Shown: positions 16,301 to 24,789, counted from the first letter of the stretch. The stretch: 64,000 bases of DNA from Candidatus Amarobacter glycogenicus (GCA_016719395.1 JADJZF010000012.1:1-64000), one strand, 5' to 3'. Translations and numbers: made by a program. Notes: a model not told the origin generated them from the letters alone.

Positions 16301-19185
16301 CAGAAGAGCAGCGAATCCTGGCGGGAGCCGCCGCCGCCCTCGCCAGTGGAACGAGCGAACAAGCGATCATAGAGGCATTGCATGCGCCCATCCGGCGGTT
16401 CATTTCCGACGCCCTGGTGGACGCGTTCTTCCTGGCGGCTCCGGGCGCAGAAGAAGTCCATTCGCCCGAAGGCGTAGGGGGCCGGTTCGGGCCGCAACTG
16501 CGGAGGGCGATGGAAGAAGGCCAGGTGGCCATTGCGCGGCCATGGCCAGACCTTGGGCCGGCCGGCAGGGAGATGCTCGAAGCCGCCGGCGCGGAACGAC
16601 TCGCCCTTACCTCGCTCAGCGCGGCGGGCGAAAGCCGCGGCATGCTGGCAGTCGCCACGCGCGGCGAGGTGATTGATGCTCGGGAACTGCGGCTGCTGCG
16701 ACTCATCGCCGACATGGCCGGCCCCGCCTTCGCCAACGCCCGAGAAAGCCGGAGACGCCAGGAGGACGCAGACGAGCAGCGCGTGCTCGCGGAGGCCGCC
16801 GCGGCGCTCGCCACCGGGTCGACCGAAGGCGACCTCCTGAAACGGCTGGCGAAGCCGATCCGCAGGTTCGTCCCGCAGGCACTAGTCGGGTTCAGCTACA
16901 TCGAAGGCGACGAGGTCGTGCTCTGGGACGGGCGCAACCGCCGCCCGATTCACCCGCTTACCCGGCATTCGATCGAACAGGGACAAACGGAGGGCGACCT
17001 CGATTCGCCCATCACGGAAGGGACGCTCCAAATCATCAAGTCCGTGGGCGTGGCCCGCTATACCGACACCGTGGCTACCTCCGGGGGTGTGCCTGTCGGT
17101 CTCCTCTTTGTTGGTACTCCGGTAGCGGATCACGTGTTCTCCGACCGCGACAAGCGCATGCTCCGGCTCATCGCCGACATCACCGGCCCGGCGATGTCCA
17201 ACGCCCGCGAAAACCGGCGGCGGCGCGAAGAGGCGGACGACGACCGCATCCTCAGCGAGGTCGCGGCGGTAGCAGCGCGGGCGGCATCGAGCTTCGACAT
17301 CACCGATGCGATCCCTGCCGCGATCGCCGCAGTCGTGCCCAGCGCGTTCGCGAACTACGGCCTGATCGAGGGCGACGCGTTCGTCTTCCCGGTGAAGAGC
17401 GACCGGGCGAAGCGCGCACTGGGCACGGACACCATCGCTCTGCCGATGACCGACGCCGGCCTCCAGGCACAGCGCGAGGGCCAGGGAGTGGGCCGCCCCG
17501 AGAACCTCCCCGATATGGACAGGACCGCCCACGGGAGCCTGCAGGAGTACGTCCTCACCACCTACCATGCGGCCGGAGTCCCGGCGGGCGCGCTGCTCAT
17601 CAGCACCTGGGATCGGGATTACCACTTCGGCGAGCGCGCCCTGGCGCTCTTGAGGCGCATGGTCCAGTTCGTCGGGCCTGCCGTGGAAGCCGCCCGGGCC
17701 GAGGCCGAGCTGGTGCAGCAGGCGGCCGTCTACAGCCTCATCCTTGGCAGTCTCTCCGAGGGCGTCATCGTCTCGGACGGCGAGGGACGAGTCCTCTTCG
17801 CCAACGGACTGGGGCGAAAGATTCTCAAGACCGTCGACCCTGCTCAGCGCGCGACGACCTGGCGCGAAATCACCGGAAGCCTTCCGGAATCGGTGCAGGA
17901 AGGCTTCCGGGCCGTTTTCGAAGAGGGGACAGGTTCGCGCGGGCGCGCATCGATTCCGATCGACGGGAGGCCGGCGTGGTTGGACTACGAAGTGGTCCCC
18001 CTCAACGACCCGGTCATGAAGGTGCTCCTCGTCGTGACCGACGTCTCGGCCGATGTCGCCCGGGAGGCGGAGCAGGCCCGCCACCGCCAGGAGATCGAAC
18101 AGGCTTCCCGGCTGGCGGCCCTCGGTGAACTTGTCGGCGGCGTTGCTCACGAACTCAACAACCCGCTTACCGCCATCCTCGGTTTCACCGAAGTCATGAC
18201 CCTTTCGTCCCACGCTGCGCCGCTTTCAGAGGAACTCGCGATCGTCCAGAAGGAGGCCCTGCGGGCGCGGAACATCGTCCGCGACCTGCTTTTCGTGGTG
18301 AAGCCCGGCGACACCACGCGCACGGTCATCCCCGTCGCCGACCTTGTCGCCCACATCGAGCGCTTGCGGCGTGCCACCTGGACCCAACAGGGCATCCGCT
18401 GGGACATCACCATCGAGCAGCCGTGCATGGCGTGGGGCAACGAACAGCAGCTCACCCAGGTGCTCCTCAACCTGGTTACGAACGCCGAACAGGCGCTCAC
18501 GGGCCGGCCTGAGCGGCACATCCGCATCCGCGCCGCCAGCCGCGACGGCCGTACGCAGATCAGCGTCTCCGACACAGGGTCGGGGATGGACGAGGCCACC
18601 CGGAGCCGCGTCTTCGAACCGTTCTTCACCACCAAGCAAGGGCAGGGGACGGGCCTCGGGCTTTCGCTCTCCCACTCCATCGTCCAGTCACACAACGGCG
18701 AGCTTCGCGTCGAATCTTCTCCCGGGGTTGGAACGACCTTCACGTTCACCCTGCCGGCCGCGGCGGATGAGCCCGCGCGCCCGCGCCTGGACTCCGCGCC
18801 CGCGGCGGCCGGGACGATCCGCGTCCTCGTCGTCGACGACGAGCCGAGCCTGCGGAAGGTCTGCCAGCGCCTCATCGCGAGCATGGGCCACGAATGTGCC
18901 ACGGCGGATACCAGCGCGTCCGCGGTCGAACTGGCGGCTCACTCGGAATTCGACATGGTCCTCTGCGACTACCGCCTCGGAAGCGAGACGGCCGGGGATG
19001 TCGTCGCCGGCTTGGAACGCGTCGCGCCGCAGCTCATCTCGCGGATGGTCATCGCCACGGGAGCGACGACCGACGCGGGCGTCATCGAGCTGACGGAGAA
19101 GCACGGGCTGCGCCTGATGGCCAAGCCTTACGGCGTGAACGAGTTATCCGCGATCATCCGGGAAGTCGGCAGGGCCGCCCGGTAG
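13351..19185 (+). CDS. Giant hybrid histidine kinase with about nine tandem GAF-like units
   Basis: About 1944 residues, apparently cytoplasmic. Roughly nine GAF-like units of 155-162 residues fill positions 15-1450. From the fourth unit on, each opens with an acidic helix (for example EEADEQRILAEAAAALA; starts near 14860, 15339, 15826, 16300, 16765 and 17235) and contains a 'F..FGY.EGD.VVF' strand. A PAS domain (LSEGVIVSDGEGRVLFAN) follows. The HisKA domain has the motif LVGGVAHELNNPLTAILGF (His near 1599), then N box, SDTGSGMD, FEPFFTTK and GTGLGLSLS. A C-terminal receiver domain has its acceptor Asp near 1872 (MVLCDYRLG). ATG 13276 is an alternative start with a CATGCT box 7 nt upstream. 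Confidence 0.9.
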   Translation: MDLSDQLSAEHRDLLLDLSLQISERRGVDELFMPFARHISASITFDYATLLVATADPEFLLSVGSVPSLWRETTAGSLIRSEAVGIEGMKAFREGSEYIPARLEFEGPKQMAEYGFERAWTAPLLDGDSVYGLLTVAKFAKGPFPPEHLAFLRAAARLLAQAVRQGIELERAHLNAARSRAASTLLSALQANEPLDSIFERLPAILQGCLLVDYIGLIADNEGDFRIQAEVPANIHVGVTASAESDAWVRDLATGEDFIQIRPDESRGATLSQHGYHRAALSFLRDGPLLFGMLVFARRNGRKFDDDEQAFIAVLRSILSQSITSQRGRERTEVAAARARTLNEVAVLLNAGERIEGIFQRLLNLLERALRVDYAALLERADEPETLRVVGSWPEFASLTGSTVTFRDAGGPDQLAAESPVVQFRPGSLPESTPFIGLVREAGIGRLVSTVLQQDGEVQGLIAFGRKAEARFSDDEESFLRTLSLMLAQAIANRRRLMRSEAEAEEQAIVAEAAAAVARMTDANGISRSLRDALEGFIPAPFVSFGYIEGDSVVFADAADSVVTLPITPVFRSAIETGQRAVGSDHRPAVPEARREAERYGLRAFVVTLAKSGGMPVGLLLVGSRDEQFVAGERELRLWRQIAGIVGPAMANARAAARERQESEDQAIIAAAAAAVAREGSPSAIAVSLGEAVARFVPEPFVRFGHYEDGKVVFRENDGSRDRQAVGPHYRAALESGQSVVPGLEAREAAGEAGGRVSFARRARLQSHVLSRADSASTVVGFLLIGSRNPVWSPGERVLRLCRLFADIIGPAMANARAAEREREEAEDQAIIAIAAAAAAREIEPLRMVLALREAVARFVPRPFVNFGYLEGDACLYPSRTGQQERVPNGPRFLRALEDGQAVVPAQEHRSGEWALRPDGLGIEAHVVTRATSGGAVVGMLIVGSRDATFSPAERDLRLCRLIADILGPAMENARTAFRARLDAEEQRILAGAAAALASGTSEQAIIEALHAPIRRFISDALVDAFFLAAPGAEEVHSPEGVGGRFGPQLRRAMEEGQVAIARPWPDLGPAGREMLEAAGAERLALTSLSAAGESRGMLAVATRGEVIDARELRLLRLIADMAGPAFANARESRRRQEDADEQRVLAEAAAALATGSTEGDLLKRLAKPIRRFVPQALVGFSYIEGDEVVLWDGRNRRPIHPLTRHSIEQGQTEGDLDSPITEGTLQIIKSVGVARYTDTVATSGGVPVGLLFVGTPVADHVFSDRDKRMLRLIADITGPAMSNARENRRRREEADDDRILSEVAAVAARAASSFDITDAIPAAIAAVVPSAFANYGLIEGDAFVFPVKSDRAKRALGTDTIALPMTDAGLQAQREGQGVGRPENLPDMDRTAHGSLQEYVLTTYHAAGVPAGALLISTWDRDYHFGERALALLRRMVQFVGPAVEAARAEAELVQQAAVYSLILGSLSEGVIVSDGEGRVLFANGLGRKILKTVDPAQRATTWREITGSLPESVQEGFRAVFEEGTGSRGRASIPIDGRPAWLDYEVVPLNDPVMKVLLVVTDVSADVAREAEQARHRQEIEQASRLAALGELVGGVAHELNNPLTAILGFTEVMTLSSHAAPLSEELAIVQKEALRARNIVRDLLFVVKPGDTTRTVIPVADLVAHIERLRRATWTQQGIRWDITIEQPCMAWGNEQQLTQVLLNLVTNAEQALTGRPERHIRIRAASRDGRTQISVSDTGSGMDEATRSRVFEPFFTTKQGQGTGLGLSLSHSIVQSHNGELRVESSPGVGTTFTFTLPAAADEPARPRLDSAPAAAGTIRVLVVDDEPSLRKVCQRLIASMGHECATADTSASAVELAAHSEFDMVLCDYRLGSETAGDVVAGLERVAPQLISRMVIATGATTDAGVIELTEKHGLRLMAKPYGVNELSAIIREVGRAAR

Positions 19186-19210
19186 GTGACCTCGTCGCGG
19201 CAGCCTCACT

Positions 19211-19663
19211 TCAACATTTGGTTGAGAACTTGAGTTTGAGCGGCTTCGCGGGGGCGGCCGGATCCATCACGTCGCCATCGAACGTCACGGACTTCCCATC
19301 GATTTTCAGCTTGACGCCCGCGGCTATGTAGCCTTTATCGCCTTTTGTCACCGCGATCGCAACGAGGTCCTCGATCCCGGAAGCGCTGAAGTCCGTCAGC
19401 GCGTCACCGCCCTTCAGTTTGCCGGCGAGGACCGTGAGCTTCGAGGCACCGTCGCTGATGAGGCACGTCTCCATGTCCATCGTGTATTGCTTACCATCGA
19501 ACGCGAGGGTGCCGGTAGCGTTGCTGCTATCCGTGCGGCCGTCGTCTGTGTCGTTGGTCGAACCACCGCCGCCGTCGTCGTCGTCATCATCATCGCCACC
19601 GCCGCAGGCCACGATGCTAAGGAGCATCACCGGGAGTAGAAGTACTGCGAACCAGCGTTTCAT
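19211..19663 (-). CDS. Small lipoprotein of unknown function
   Basis: A 150-residue protein with a lipoprotein signal (KRWFAVLLLPVMLLSIVAC), a poly-Asp/Gly/Ser tether (residues 21-50) and a beta-rich domain (TGTLAFDGKQYTMDM...) ending in Cys. A Cys at about residue 87 and the terminal Cys could pair. AGGAGAG precedes the ATG. It converges on the giant kinase with a 25-bp gap. No family was recognised. Confidence 0.75.
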   Translation of the reverse strand: MKRWFAVLLLPVMLLSIVACGGGDDDDDDDGGGGSTNDTDDGRTDSSNATGTLAFDGKQYTMDMETCLISDGASKLTVLAGKLKGGDALTDFSASGIEDLVAIAVTKGDKGYIAAGVKLKIDGKSVTFDGDVMDPAAPAKPLKLKFSTKC

Positions 19664-19766
19664 GACGACTCTCCTGGCGCGTTATGCCCGCGCGCGAAAT
19701 CGCGCGGATAGTAGCAGGTTGCAGGGGAAGCGATAGCGGGCCGCTTTGAAGACCGAACACCGGCCC

Positions 19767-20594
19767 TCAGGCCGGCATTTCCGGCTGGCAGGCGCGGCAG
19801 AAGCTCGTGATCCGCTGGTTCGCCGTGATCTCGCTGATCGTCGTGCCGCAGCGTGGGCACGGCTTGCCGCCCAGCCGGTGGACGCGCATGAAATCACGCC
19901 GTTCTTCGTAGTCGAGCACGCCGTCCTTCACCATCGCCCCGGCCACCAGCGGCGTCGCCCAGGCCATCACTGCCAGCGCCGCCCGGTACAGCGTGCGCAA
20001 GTCGTCCTCGCTCAGCCTGGTGCGAGGGATGTACGGGTTGATCCGGGCTTCCCACAGGATCTCGTCGCTGTAGGCGTTACCGATGCCCTGCACGAACTCG
20101 GCGTTGGTGAGCACACTCTTGATCTGGCCACGGTACTTCTTCGTGCGCGCCACCCACTCGTTTTCGGTCAGCGCCGGATCGAGGAGGTCCGGGCCGTTGG
20201 TCGCCCAGTTCGGGATCGAGGCCATCTGTGCGAGCGGGACGAGGTAGACCTTGCCCATCACGCGCTCGTCCGAGTAGCGGAACGAACGCCCCCCTTCGAT
20301 GCCAAGGACGAGGCAGGTCTTCGCGCGCAACCTGGTCGCGGGGTCCACGTACTGGAAGCGCCCGGTGAGCATGGGGTTGATCGCGAGCACCCGCTCCGAA
20401 GCCAGCGGAAACAGGAGGAACTTCCCGTGGCGCTGCACCGGCCCGAAGGTATCGCCCGCCAGCGTCTCGCGGATCTCCTGGGCCGGTGTGCGGAACACGA
20501 ACGGAATGCGGGCCTCGGCCGAAGCGATCGACTTACCCGCGATCTGCCCGGTGAAGTAGCTCCGGATGGCTTCGAGTTCGGGGATCTCGGGCAT
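19767..20594 (-). CDS. Formamidopyrimidine-DNA glycosylase family protein
   Basis: A 275-residue Fpg/Nei protein. After Met the sequence PEIPELE gives the catalytic N-terminal Pro and Glu. The beta-hairpin Lys lies in RHGKFLLF, the helix-two-turn-helix region is GIGNAYSDEILWEARINP, and the C-terminal zinc finger is CPRCG...CRAC. It removes oxidised bases and nicks the abasic site. The overall sequence is divergent from classical MutM, so it may be a separate subfamily with its own base preference. The start was chosen because the N-terminal Pro must follow Met. Confidence 0.9.
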   Translation of the reverse strand: MPEIPELEAIRSYFTGQIAGKSIASAEARIPFVFRTPAQEIRETLAGDTFGPVQRHGKFLLFPLASERVLAINPMLTGRFQYVDPATRLRAKTCLVLGIEGGRSFRYSDERVMGKVYLVPLAQMASIPNWATNGPDLLDPALTENEWVARTKKYRGQIKSVLTNAEFVQGIGNAYSDEILWEARINPYIPRTRLSEDDLRTLYRAALAVMAWATPLVAGAMVKDGVLDYEERRDFMRVHRLGGKPCPRCGTTISEITANQRITSFCRACQPEMPA

Positions 20595-20603
20595 GGGACG
20601 CGC

Positions 20604-20609
20604 AGGGTA
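20604..20609 (-). promoter_or_regulatory. Putative -10 element of a leaderless transcript (Fpg)
   Basis: On the minus strand, TACCCT lies 9 nt before the ATG at 20594. Confidence 0.45.
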
Positions 20610-20682
20610 CCACGGCCCCGGGGCCGAAGGGGTGGCCCCGTTACACTCTCCGCACTTCGACCCGTGAGCCGGTCGCGCCCGG

Positions 20683-21977
20683 TCAGCTGCAGAGCCCCGA
20701 CGACGTGACCAGGAAGTTCGTGGAAAGCTGCCGCGTCGCTGTCCAGACCGTCGCACTCGCCGTCGAGCCGGTGGTGATGGGGGCAAACGGGATGACCGCA
20801 ACGCCGACATTCCCGTTGAAGACGAAGTTGGCCGCCACATTCAGGTAGGTAGCGGTCCCGGAGAGCGTTTCACCGTTCGCGTTAAGCACGGTCACCGTCA
20901 CCCGGAGGTTGCCGTTGGGGAAGACCCAGCATCGCTGGGTGAGGCCCGAGAATTGCAGCGGGACGGGCGTCGCGGTGGCGGTCGGGCTCGGGGTGGGTCG
21001 GGCTGAGGTCGGGCTGGACGTGGCTGTCGCCGTTGGGCTGGGAGCGTCGCCAGCAACAGGCCCCCCAGGGCGGCTGCCGCAAACAACGCGACCCGCCGGG
21101 CCGGTCCACCACTCGAACCCCCCGTCCCGCCGGCGGGAGGCAGGCTGCCTGGCGACTCCACCAGGCTGGTTCGGATGCGTTCGCGCAGGCCCTCCGGCGG
21201 CGCGGCGAGCGCCAGCCCGCTGAACATCGCCAGCGGCATAGGCAACCGCTTCTTCTTCTCGCCACATCGCGGGCAGTGCTTCAGGTGGCGTTCGATGGCC
21301 TTCCGCGCCTCTGGCGAGAATGCCTTGATGTTCGCCCGGGCCAGTTCCTCGCGCAGGCCCGGGCAGTTCTGGACGCCATCCCGGTAGATGAAGTAGTCGC
21401 CCGCCGACTCGCTGAATGCAGCCTTCGTGCGATTCACCATCACGTAGGCGTTGTTGCGGGTGACGCCAAGGACCTCTGCCATCTCGGCGGCGTCGAGTTC
21501 CTGGCGGACCGAGAGATCCAGCACCGTGTACTGGCGGGCATCGAGTCCCGCTGCCACGGCCCAGACCATCGCCGCCAATTCCGCTCGCTCGGCTGCCTCC
21601 TCGGGGGCGCCGGCGATGTCTGTATCCGGTACGAGTTCGGAGAGCGTGGCTTCTGGCTCATCCGTCTCGGCGTAATCGAGGCTCAGCACCTGGCGGGCGC
21701 CGCGAATGCGCGAGATGGAGAGGTTACGGGCGACCGTGAACAGCCAGGACTTGAAGACTCCTGGATTCGACAGCGTGGAAATCGATGCCATGGCCTTGAT
21801 GAACACCTCCTGCGTCACGTCGGCCGCATCGGCCTCGTTGCGGAGGGTCCTGCGCACAAAGTCGTAGATCCGCTCGAAATAGCGGTCGTAGAGCTGCGCA
21901 AAGGCTTCGCGGTCGCCGCCCTGTGCCTGTCGCACAAGTGTGGCTTCATCGAAGAGGCTGGCTGCGGGAGCAGTCAT
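20683..21977 (-). CDS. ECF sigma factor fused to zinc-finger, membrane anchor and extracellular domain (frame broken once)
   Basis: Residues 1-190 are an ECF sigma factor: region 2 includes YDFVRRTLRNEADAADVTQEVF and region 4 ends in a helix-turn-helix. A zinc-binding HLKHCPRCG motif like that of ZAS anti-sigma factors follows (about 230), then a hydrophobic segment (VALFAAAALGGLLLA). The remainder continues only in another frame: a Pro/Thr tether (SPTATATSSPTSARPTPSP) and a beta-rich domain ending NFLVTSSGLCS. One base missing in the six-G run at 21061-21066 would join the frames. The product would be a sigma factor tethered to the membrane with its own sensor. GGAGGT precedes the ATG. If the break is real, a shorter protein is made. 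Confidence 0.75.
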
Positions 21978-22034
21978 GCGTCGGTACCTCCGATGGCGTC
22001 CTTCCCTGGGGGATGAGTATCGCCATGCCAGTCA

Positions 22035-22062
22035 AGACGCGTCCCGCGCGCGAACTCTTACA
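22035..22062 (-). promoter_or_regulatory. Putative ECF-type promoter of the sigma gene (TGTAAGA-N15-GCGTCT)
   Basis: On the minus strand, TGTAAGA (22062-22056) and GCGTCT (22040-22035) are separated by exactly 15 bp. The divergent gene has the same pair with the same spacing at 22159-22186. The CGTC core resembles ECF -10 elements, so the sigma factor may drive its own gene. Confidence 0.6.
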
Positions 22063-22090
22063 TCGCGGGCGGGACCGCTCTCGCCCGCGA
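22063..22090. repeat. Inverted repeat between the divergent sigma-controlled promoters
   Basis: TCGCGGGCG and CGCCCGCGA form a 9-bp stem with a 10-nt loop. It abuts the minus-strand -35 element, so it may be an insulating hairpin or an operator. Confidence 0.45.
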
Positions 22091-22158
22091 CCTCCCTCGA
22101 CGCGAAACCACCCGTCCCTGGCCCCGGGCGGCGGGCGAAAAGATCTTTGGTAAAGACG

Positions 22159-22186
22159 TGTAAGACCGTCCCGCCTTGGTGCGTCT
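22159..22186 (+). promoter_or_regulatory. Putative ECF-type promoter of the surface-protein gene (TGTAAGA-N15-GCGTCT)
   Basis: TGTAAGA (22159-22165) and GCGTCT (22181-22186) with a 15-bp spacer duplicate the motif upstream of the divergent sigma gene. The expected start site lies about 25-30 nt before the ATG at 22220. Confidence 0.6.
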
Positions 22187-22219
22187 GGGAGGGCAGCAAG
22201 GAAAGAGGAGTCCACGACA

Positions 22220-22987
22220 ATGTCCAGCAACACCAATAGCACTACCCGCACCATCGCCATTGGAGCCATCATCGGCTTCGCCGTCTCAGGGGCACTCGTT
22301 GCCGGTCTCATGGTCGGCACCCGGTCGGGCCCCACCACGAACACCAGCGCCGACAGCGCCGGCAGCATCCCATCTATGAACGCTGCTGCCGCACCGCAGT
22401 CCACGGGCCAGGGCGAAGACGCCGGCAAGCCCGCCAGCGACACCCCGTCCACGAACCAGGCAAGCGCGCCTGCCCCGAGCGTCGACCAGGCGAGCGTCCC
22501 GCCGAAGACCGACACGACCGCACCGGAGCCGGCTCCCTCTTCGAGCAGCAGCACGGCTCCCGCTCCGGCGCCGGCCGGATCGAATGCGCCAACGGCTCCC
22601 TCGGTTCCGACTCCGGCGCCGGCAGGCAGCAGCACAGGAACTGGCAGCGGCAGCGGCTCGACCGGCACTGGCAGCGGCAGCGGTTCGACGGGCACGGGCA
22701 CGGGCAGCGGCACCGGCGTGACTCCCGGTACGGGCACCGGTCCGGTCCTCCCCGGCATCACCATCCCGCCGTGCGTCATCATCAAGTGCATCAATCCGCT
22801 TCCCACCATCCCCGGCCTGACCCTCCCGCTCACGCCGGTCCCCGCTCTCCCGAGCCTCCCCGTCCATCCCGGCCCGATCGTCGCCCCCGTGCCGACAATC
22901 GTCCCTGCCGCTCCCGCCACCTGCGTCCTCCCTCCGCTGCTCTGCGCGATAACTGGCGCCATCGGCTCCGGTGGCCTCCACCCATAA
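22220..22987 (+). CDS. Membrane-anchored, low-complexity surface protein
   Basis: A 255-residue protein with an N-terminal hydrophobic anchor (IAIGAIIGFAVSGALVAGLMVG), then about 130 residues of Ala/Ser/Thr/Pro and a Gly-Thr/Gly-Ser repeat (GTGSGSGSTGTG type). It ends in a Pro/Val/Ile-rich segment with three Cys (PPCVIIKCINP and a later TCVLPPLLC). No enzyme domain is visible; it looks like a cell-surface or envelope structural protein. GAGGAG upstream of the ATG is a good ribosome-binding site. It is divergent from the membrane sigma factor and shares its promoter motif, so it is a likely target. Confidence 0.7.
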   Translation: MSSNTNSTTRTIAIGAIIGFAVSGALVAGLMVGTRSGPTTNTSADSAGSIPSMNAAAAPQSTGQGEDAGKPASDTPSTNQASAPAPSVDQASVPPKTDTTAPEPAPSSSSSTAPAPAPAGSNAPTAPSVPTPAPAGSSTGTGSGSGSTGTGSGSGSTGTGTGSGTGVTPGTGTGPVLPGITIPPCVIIKCINPLPTIPGLTLPLTPVPALPSLPVHPGPIVAPVPTIVPAAPATCVLPPLLCAITGAIGSGGLHP

Positions 22988-23017
22988 ACCCATAGCACCG
23001 GGCAGAACCAGCCAAGC

Positions 23018-23050
23018 GAAAGCGCCCCACTCAATGAGTGGGGCGCTTTC
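23018..23050. terminator. Bidirectional hairpin terminator
   Basis: GAAAGCGCCCCACTCA and TGAGTGGGGCGCTTTC form a nearly gapless 16-bp inverted repeat between the convergent genes ending at 22987 and 23078. The TTTC and GAAA ends give a weak T tract in each direction. Confidence 0.85.
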
Positions 23051-23077
23051 TCACGTCTGCGGAACCGGACCAGACGG

Positions 23078-23968
23078 TCAGGCGGCGCGCACGCCGGTCA
23101 GCCTTGCCAGCTTCACGGTGTTAAAGAGCGCCAGGCCGGCGTACCACTTCACCCGGATGCGGCTCGCGTCCTTGGCCTCGAGGCTGCCGACCCGTTCGAC
23201 GGTAAGTCCTCCCGGCGCCGTCAACCCGCTGAGGGCCCCTTCGCCGAACTGCATCGCGTAGACCGAGCTGCAGTCCGAACTGGTGCCCACCGTCTTCGCG
23301 TCGTCGATGTAGTCGCAGATGCCGATAGCGATGCCATCGTAGAACTGCAGCATCTGCCCGAACTCGTCGCGGTCCGCTTCGAGGAATCCTCCCGAGCTCC
23401 GTGCGAGTTCGTTGAGCGTCCGGCGGGTGCGGCGGCTCATCAGGAGCATGTCGGGCTTGCCGCCGCGCACCTTGTCGATCATCTCGTCGAGCTTCGCGAG
23501 CGTCAGAGTCGCACCGTTGGTGCCCATGCTGACGGACTGACCGGCGGCGCAGAGCACGTCGATCCCGTCGAAGCTCTTGGTGTCGACGCTGTCGTCGCCG
23601 TTCACGAACGTGTCATCGAAGAGCGACTGGACGGCACGAGCCTTGAGTTGGACGACCGCCGCCTCCAGGTCCTGGATGTTCGAGCGGGTGGACTTGAGGA
23701 AGTTGTCGACATCGGCGTCGCCGCCGAGGATGCGGAGGGTCGCCGTCGCCTGGGTGAAGGTCGGCGTGCTTTCGTCCCAGTCGTCGCCCACATCGTAGAA
23801 GCCGGCGGTGGGGGCGGCGTTTTCGCGGTTGTAGGTCAGGCCGTTGCCCACGATTTCGATGAACGGCAGCCGTTGAAGGACGGGGCTTTCCTGCGCGATC
23901 GTTTCGATCACGCCCGAGAGCAGGGTGTCGTTGCTGAGCTTAGCAGCCTCGACAAGAGTGAGGGCCAT
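23078..23968 (-). CDS. HK97-fold phage major capsid protein, isolated
   Basis: A 296-residue protein with features of a widespread phage major capsid family: an N-terminal helix (MALTLVEAAKLSND), the block PFIEIVGNGLTYNREN, GGDADVDNFLKSTRSN, MLLMSRRTRRTLNELARS and a C-terminal IRVKWYAGLALFNTVKLARL. It lacks an obvious cleavable delta domain. No protease, portal, scaffold, terminase or tail gene adjoins it; the only other phage gene in the window is the terminase 20 kb away. GGAGG 6 nt before the ATG indicates real translation and rules out the long in-frame extension. It may be a prophage relic or a domesticated shell protein. Confidence 0.82.
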   Translation of the reverse strand: MALTLVEAAKLSNDTLLSGVIETIAQESPVLQRLPFIEIVGNGLTYNRENAAPTAGFYDVGDDWDESTPTFTQATATLRILGGDADVDNFLKSTRSNIQDLEAAVVQLKARAVQSLFDDTFVNGDDSVDTKSFDGIDVLCAAGQSVSMGTNGATLTLAKLDEMIDKVRGGKPDMLLMSRRTRRTLNELARSSGGFLEADRDEFGQMLQFYDGIAIGICDYIDDAKTVGTSSDCSSVYAMQFGEGALSGLTAPGGLTVERVGSLEAKDASRIRVKWYAGLALFNTVKLARLTGVRAA

Positions 23969-24069
23969 ACGTTGCCTCCGTTGGTGGATTGGCCCCGATG
24001 GTCTCGGGGCACACGGAGAGAGCGAAGGGGTGAATGACATCGTCGGCCAGGGAAGCGGTCCCGGGGCGG

Positions 24070-24770
24070 CTATTGCTGCGGGACCCTCAAAGCGAGGCCA
24101 TCGAGCAGGCAATCCAGCCCGAACTCGAACCAGTCTTCTGGCGACGGCCTCGTGCCGCCCCGCAACCGGGAAACGTTGGGGTAGCGGCCGGTGGCGAAAA
24201 TCTCGCTGAGCAGGCCGGCCTGTTCGCCCCACCACTGCTGCGGCGCCAGCCCCGATCGCCGCCTGTCTCGCGCTTCCGTGGCGAACTGTCCCGCTGCACC
24301 GTGCACGTAAGCGGCGATGACGAGGTACATCCGGACTTTGTCGACGTCTGGAATGCGGACGTCGCGAAAACCTTCGAATGCCCACTCCATTTCGTTGATG
24401 CCATTCGGGCCAAGGCTGGGGCGCACCAGGGAAATGGCCGAGGCGATCCACGGGTGACGCAGGTAACAGCGCCACTGGCGTCGCGCGGACTCGTGGAGTC
24501 GCGCTCGCCAGTCATCCGCAGGGAGATCCTCGAACGCTTCTTCGGCGAACACCGCGTCTGTCGCAAGTGCCAGGAGCCGGTCCTTGTCCTGAACATGCCG
24601 GTAGAGCGACATGACCGGTCGACCAAGCCTGTCGGCGACCCGGCGCATCGATACCGCCCCGAGGCCATCTTCATCGGCGATGGCGATGGCGGCGTTCACG
24701 ATTGCGTCGAGGTTCAGGCCGCGCCGTCCGCGGGACCGGCAGCAGACGCATCCGCCGGTTCTTGCTGCAT
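24070..24770 (-). CDS. TetR-family repressor (frame broken near N-terminus)
   Basis: The main frame, open from a GTG at 24699, encodes 209 residues. It has a TetR helix-turn-helix (SMRRVADRLGRPVMSLYRHVQDKDRLL) and a C-terminal domain of the tetracycline-repressor type. Upstream in-frame codons GRRGLNLDAIVNAA belong to the family but lack a start. An ATG at 24770 opens a plausible N-terminus (MQQEPADASAAGPADG) in a frame offset by one, so one base appears missing near 24710-24725. Divergent from a methyltransferase gene, with two palindromes between them, it probably represses itself and its neighbour. Confidence 0.8.
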
Positions 24771-24789
24771 GGCATGCAGCATACGAGTT

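Noticed and set aside
16882..18213. Minus-strand 443-residue ORF inside the giant kinase
   Set aside because: It is antisense to the GAF/PAS/HisKA region, which carries clear family motifs.
21978..22219. Protein-coding gene between the sigma factor and the surface protein
   Set aside because: Only shadow ORFs are present; the interval is explained by two divergent promoters and a hairpin.
2309..23968. A prophage spanning the terminase and capsid genes
   Set aside because: The 20 kb between them holds ordinary host genes (glycosylase, transporters, kinase, hydrolases), with no integrase, portal or tail genes and no attachment repeats seen.
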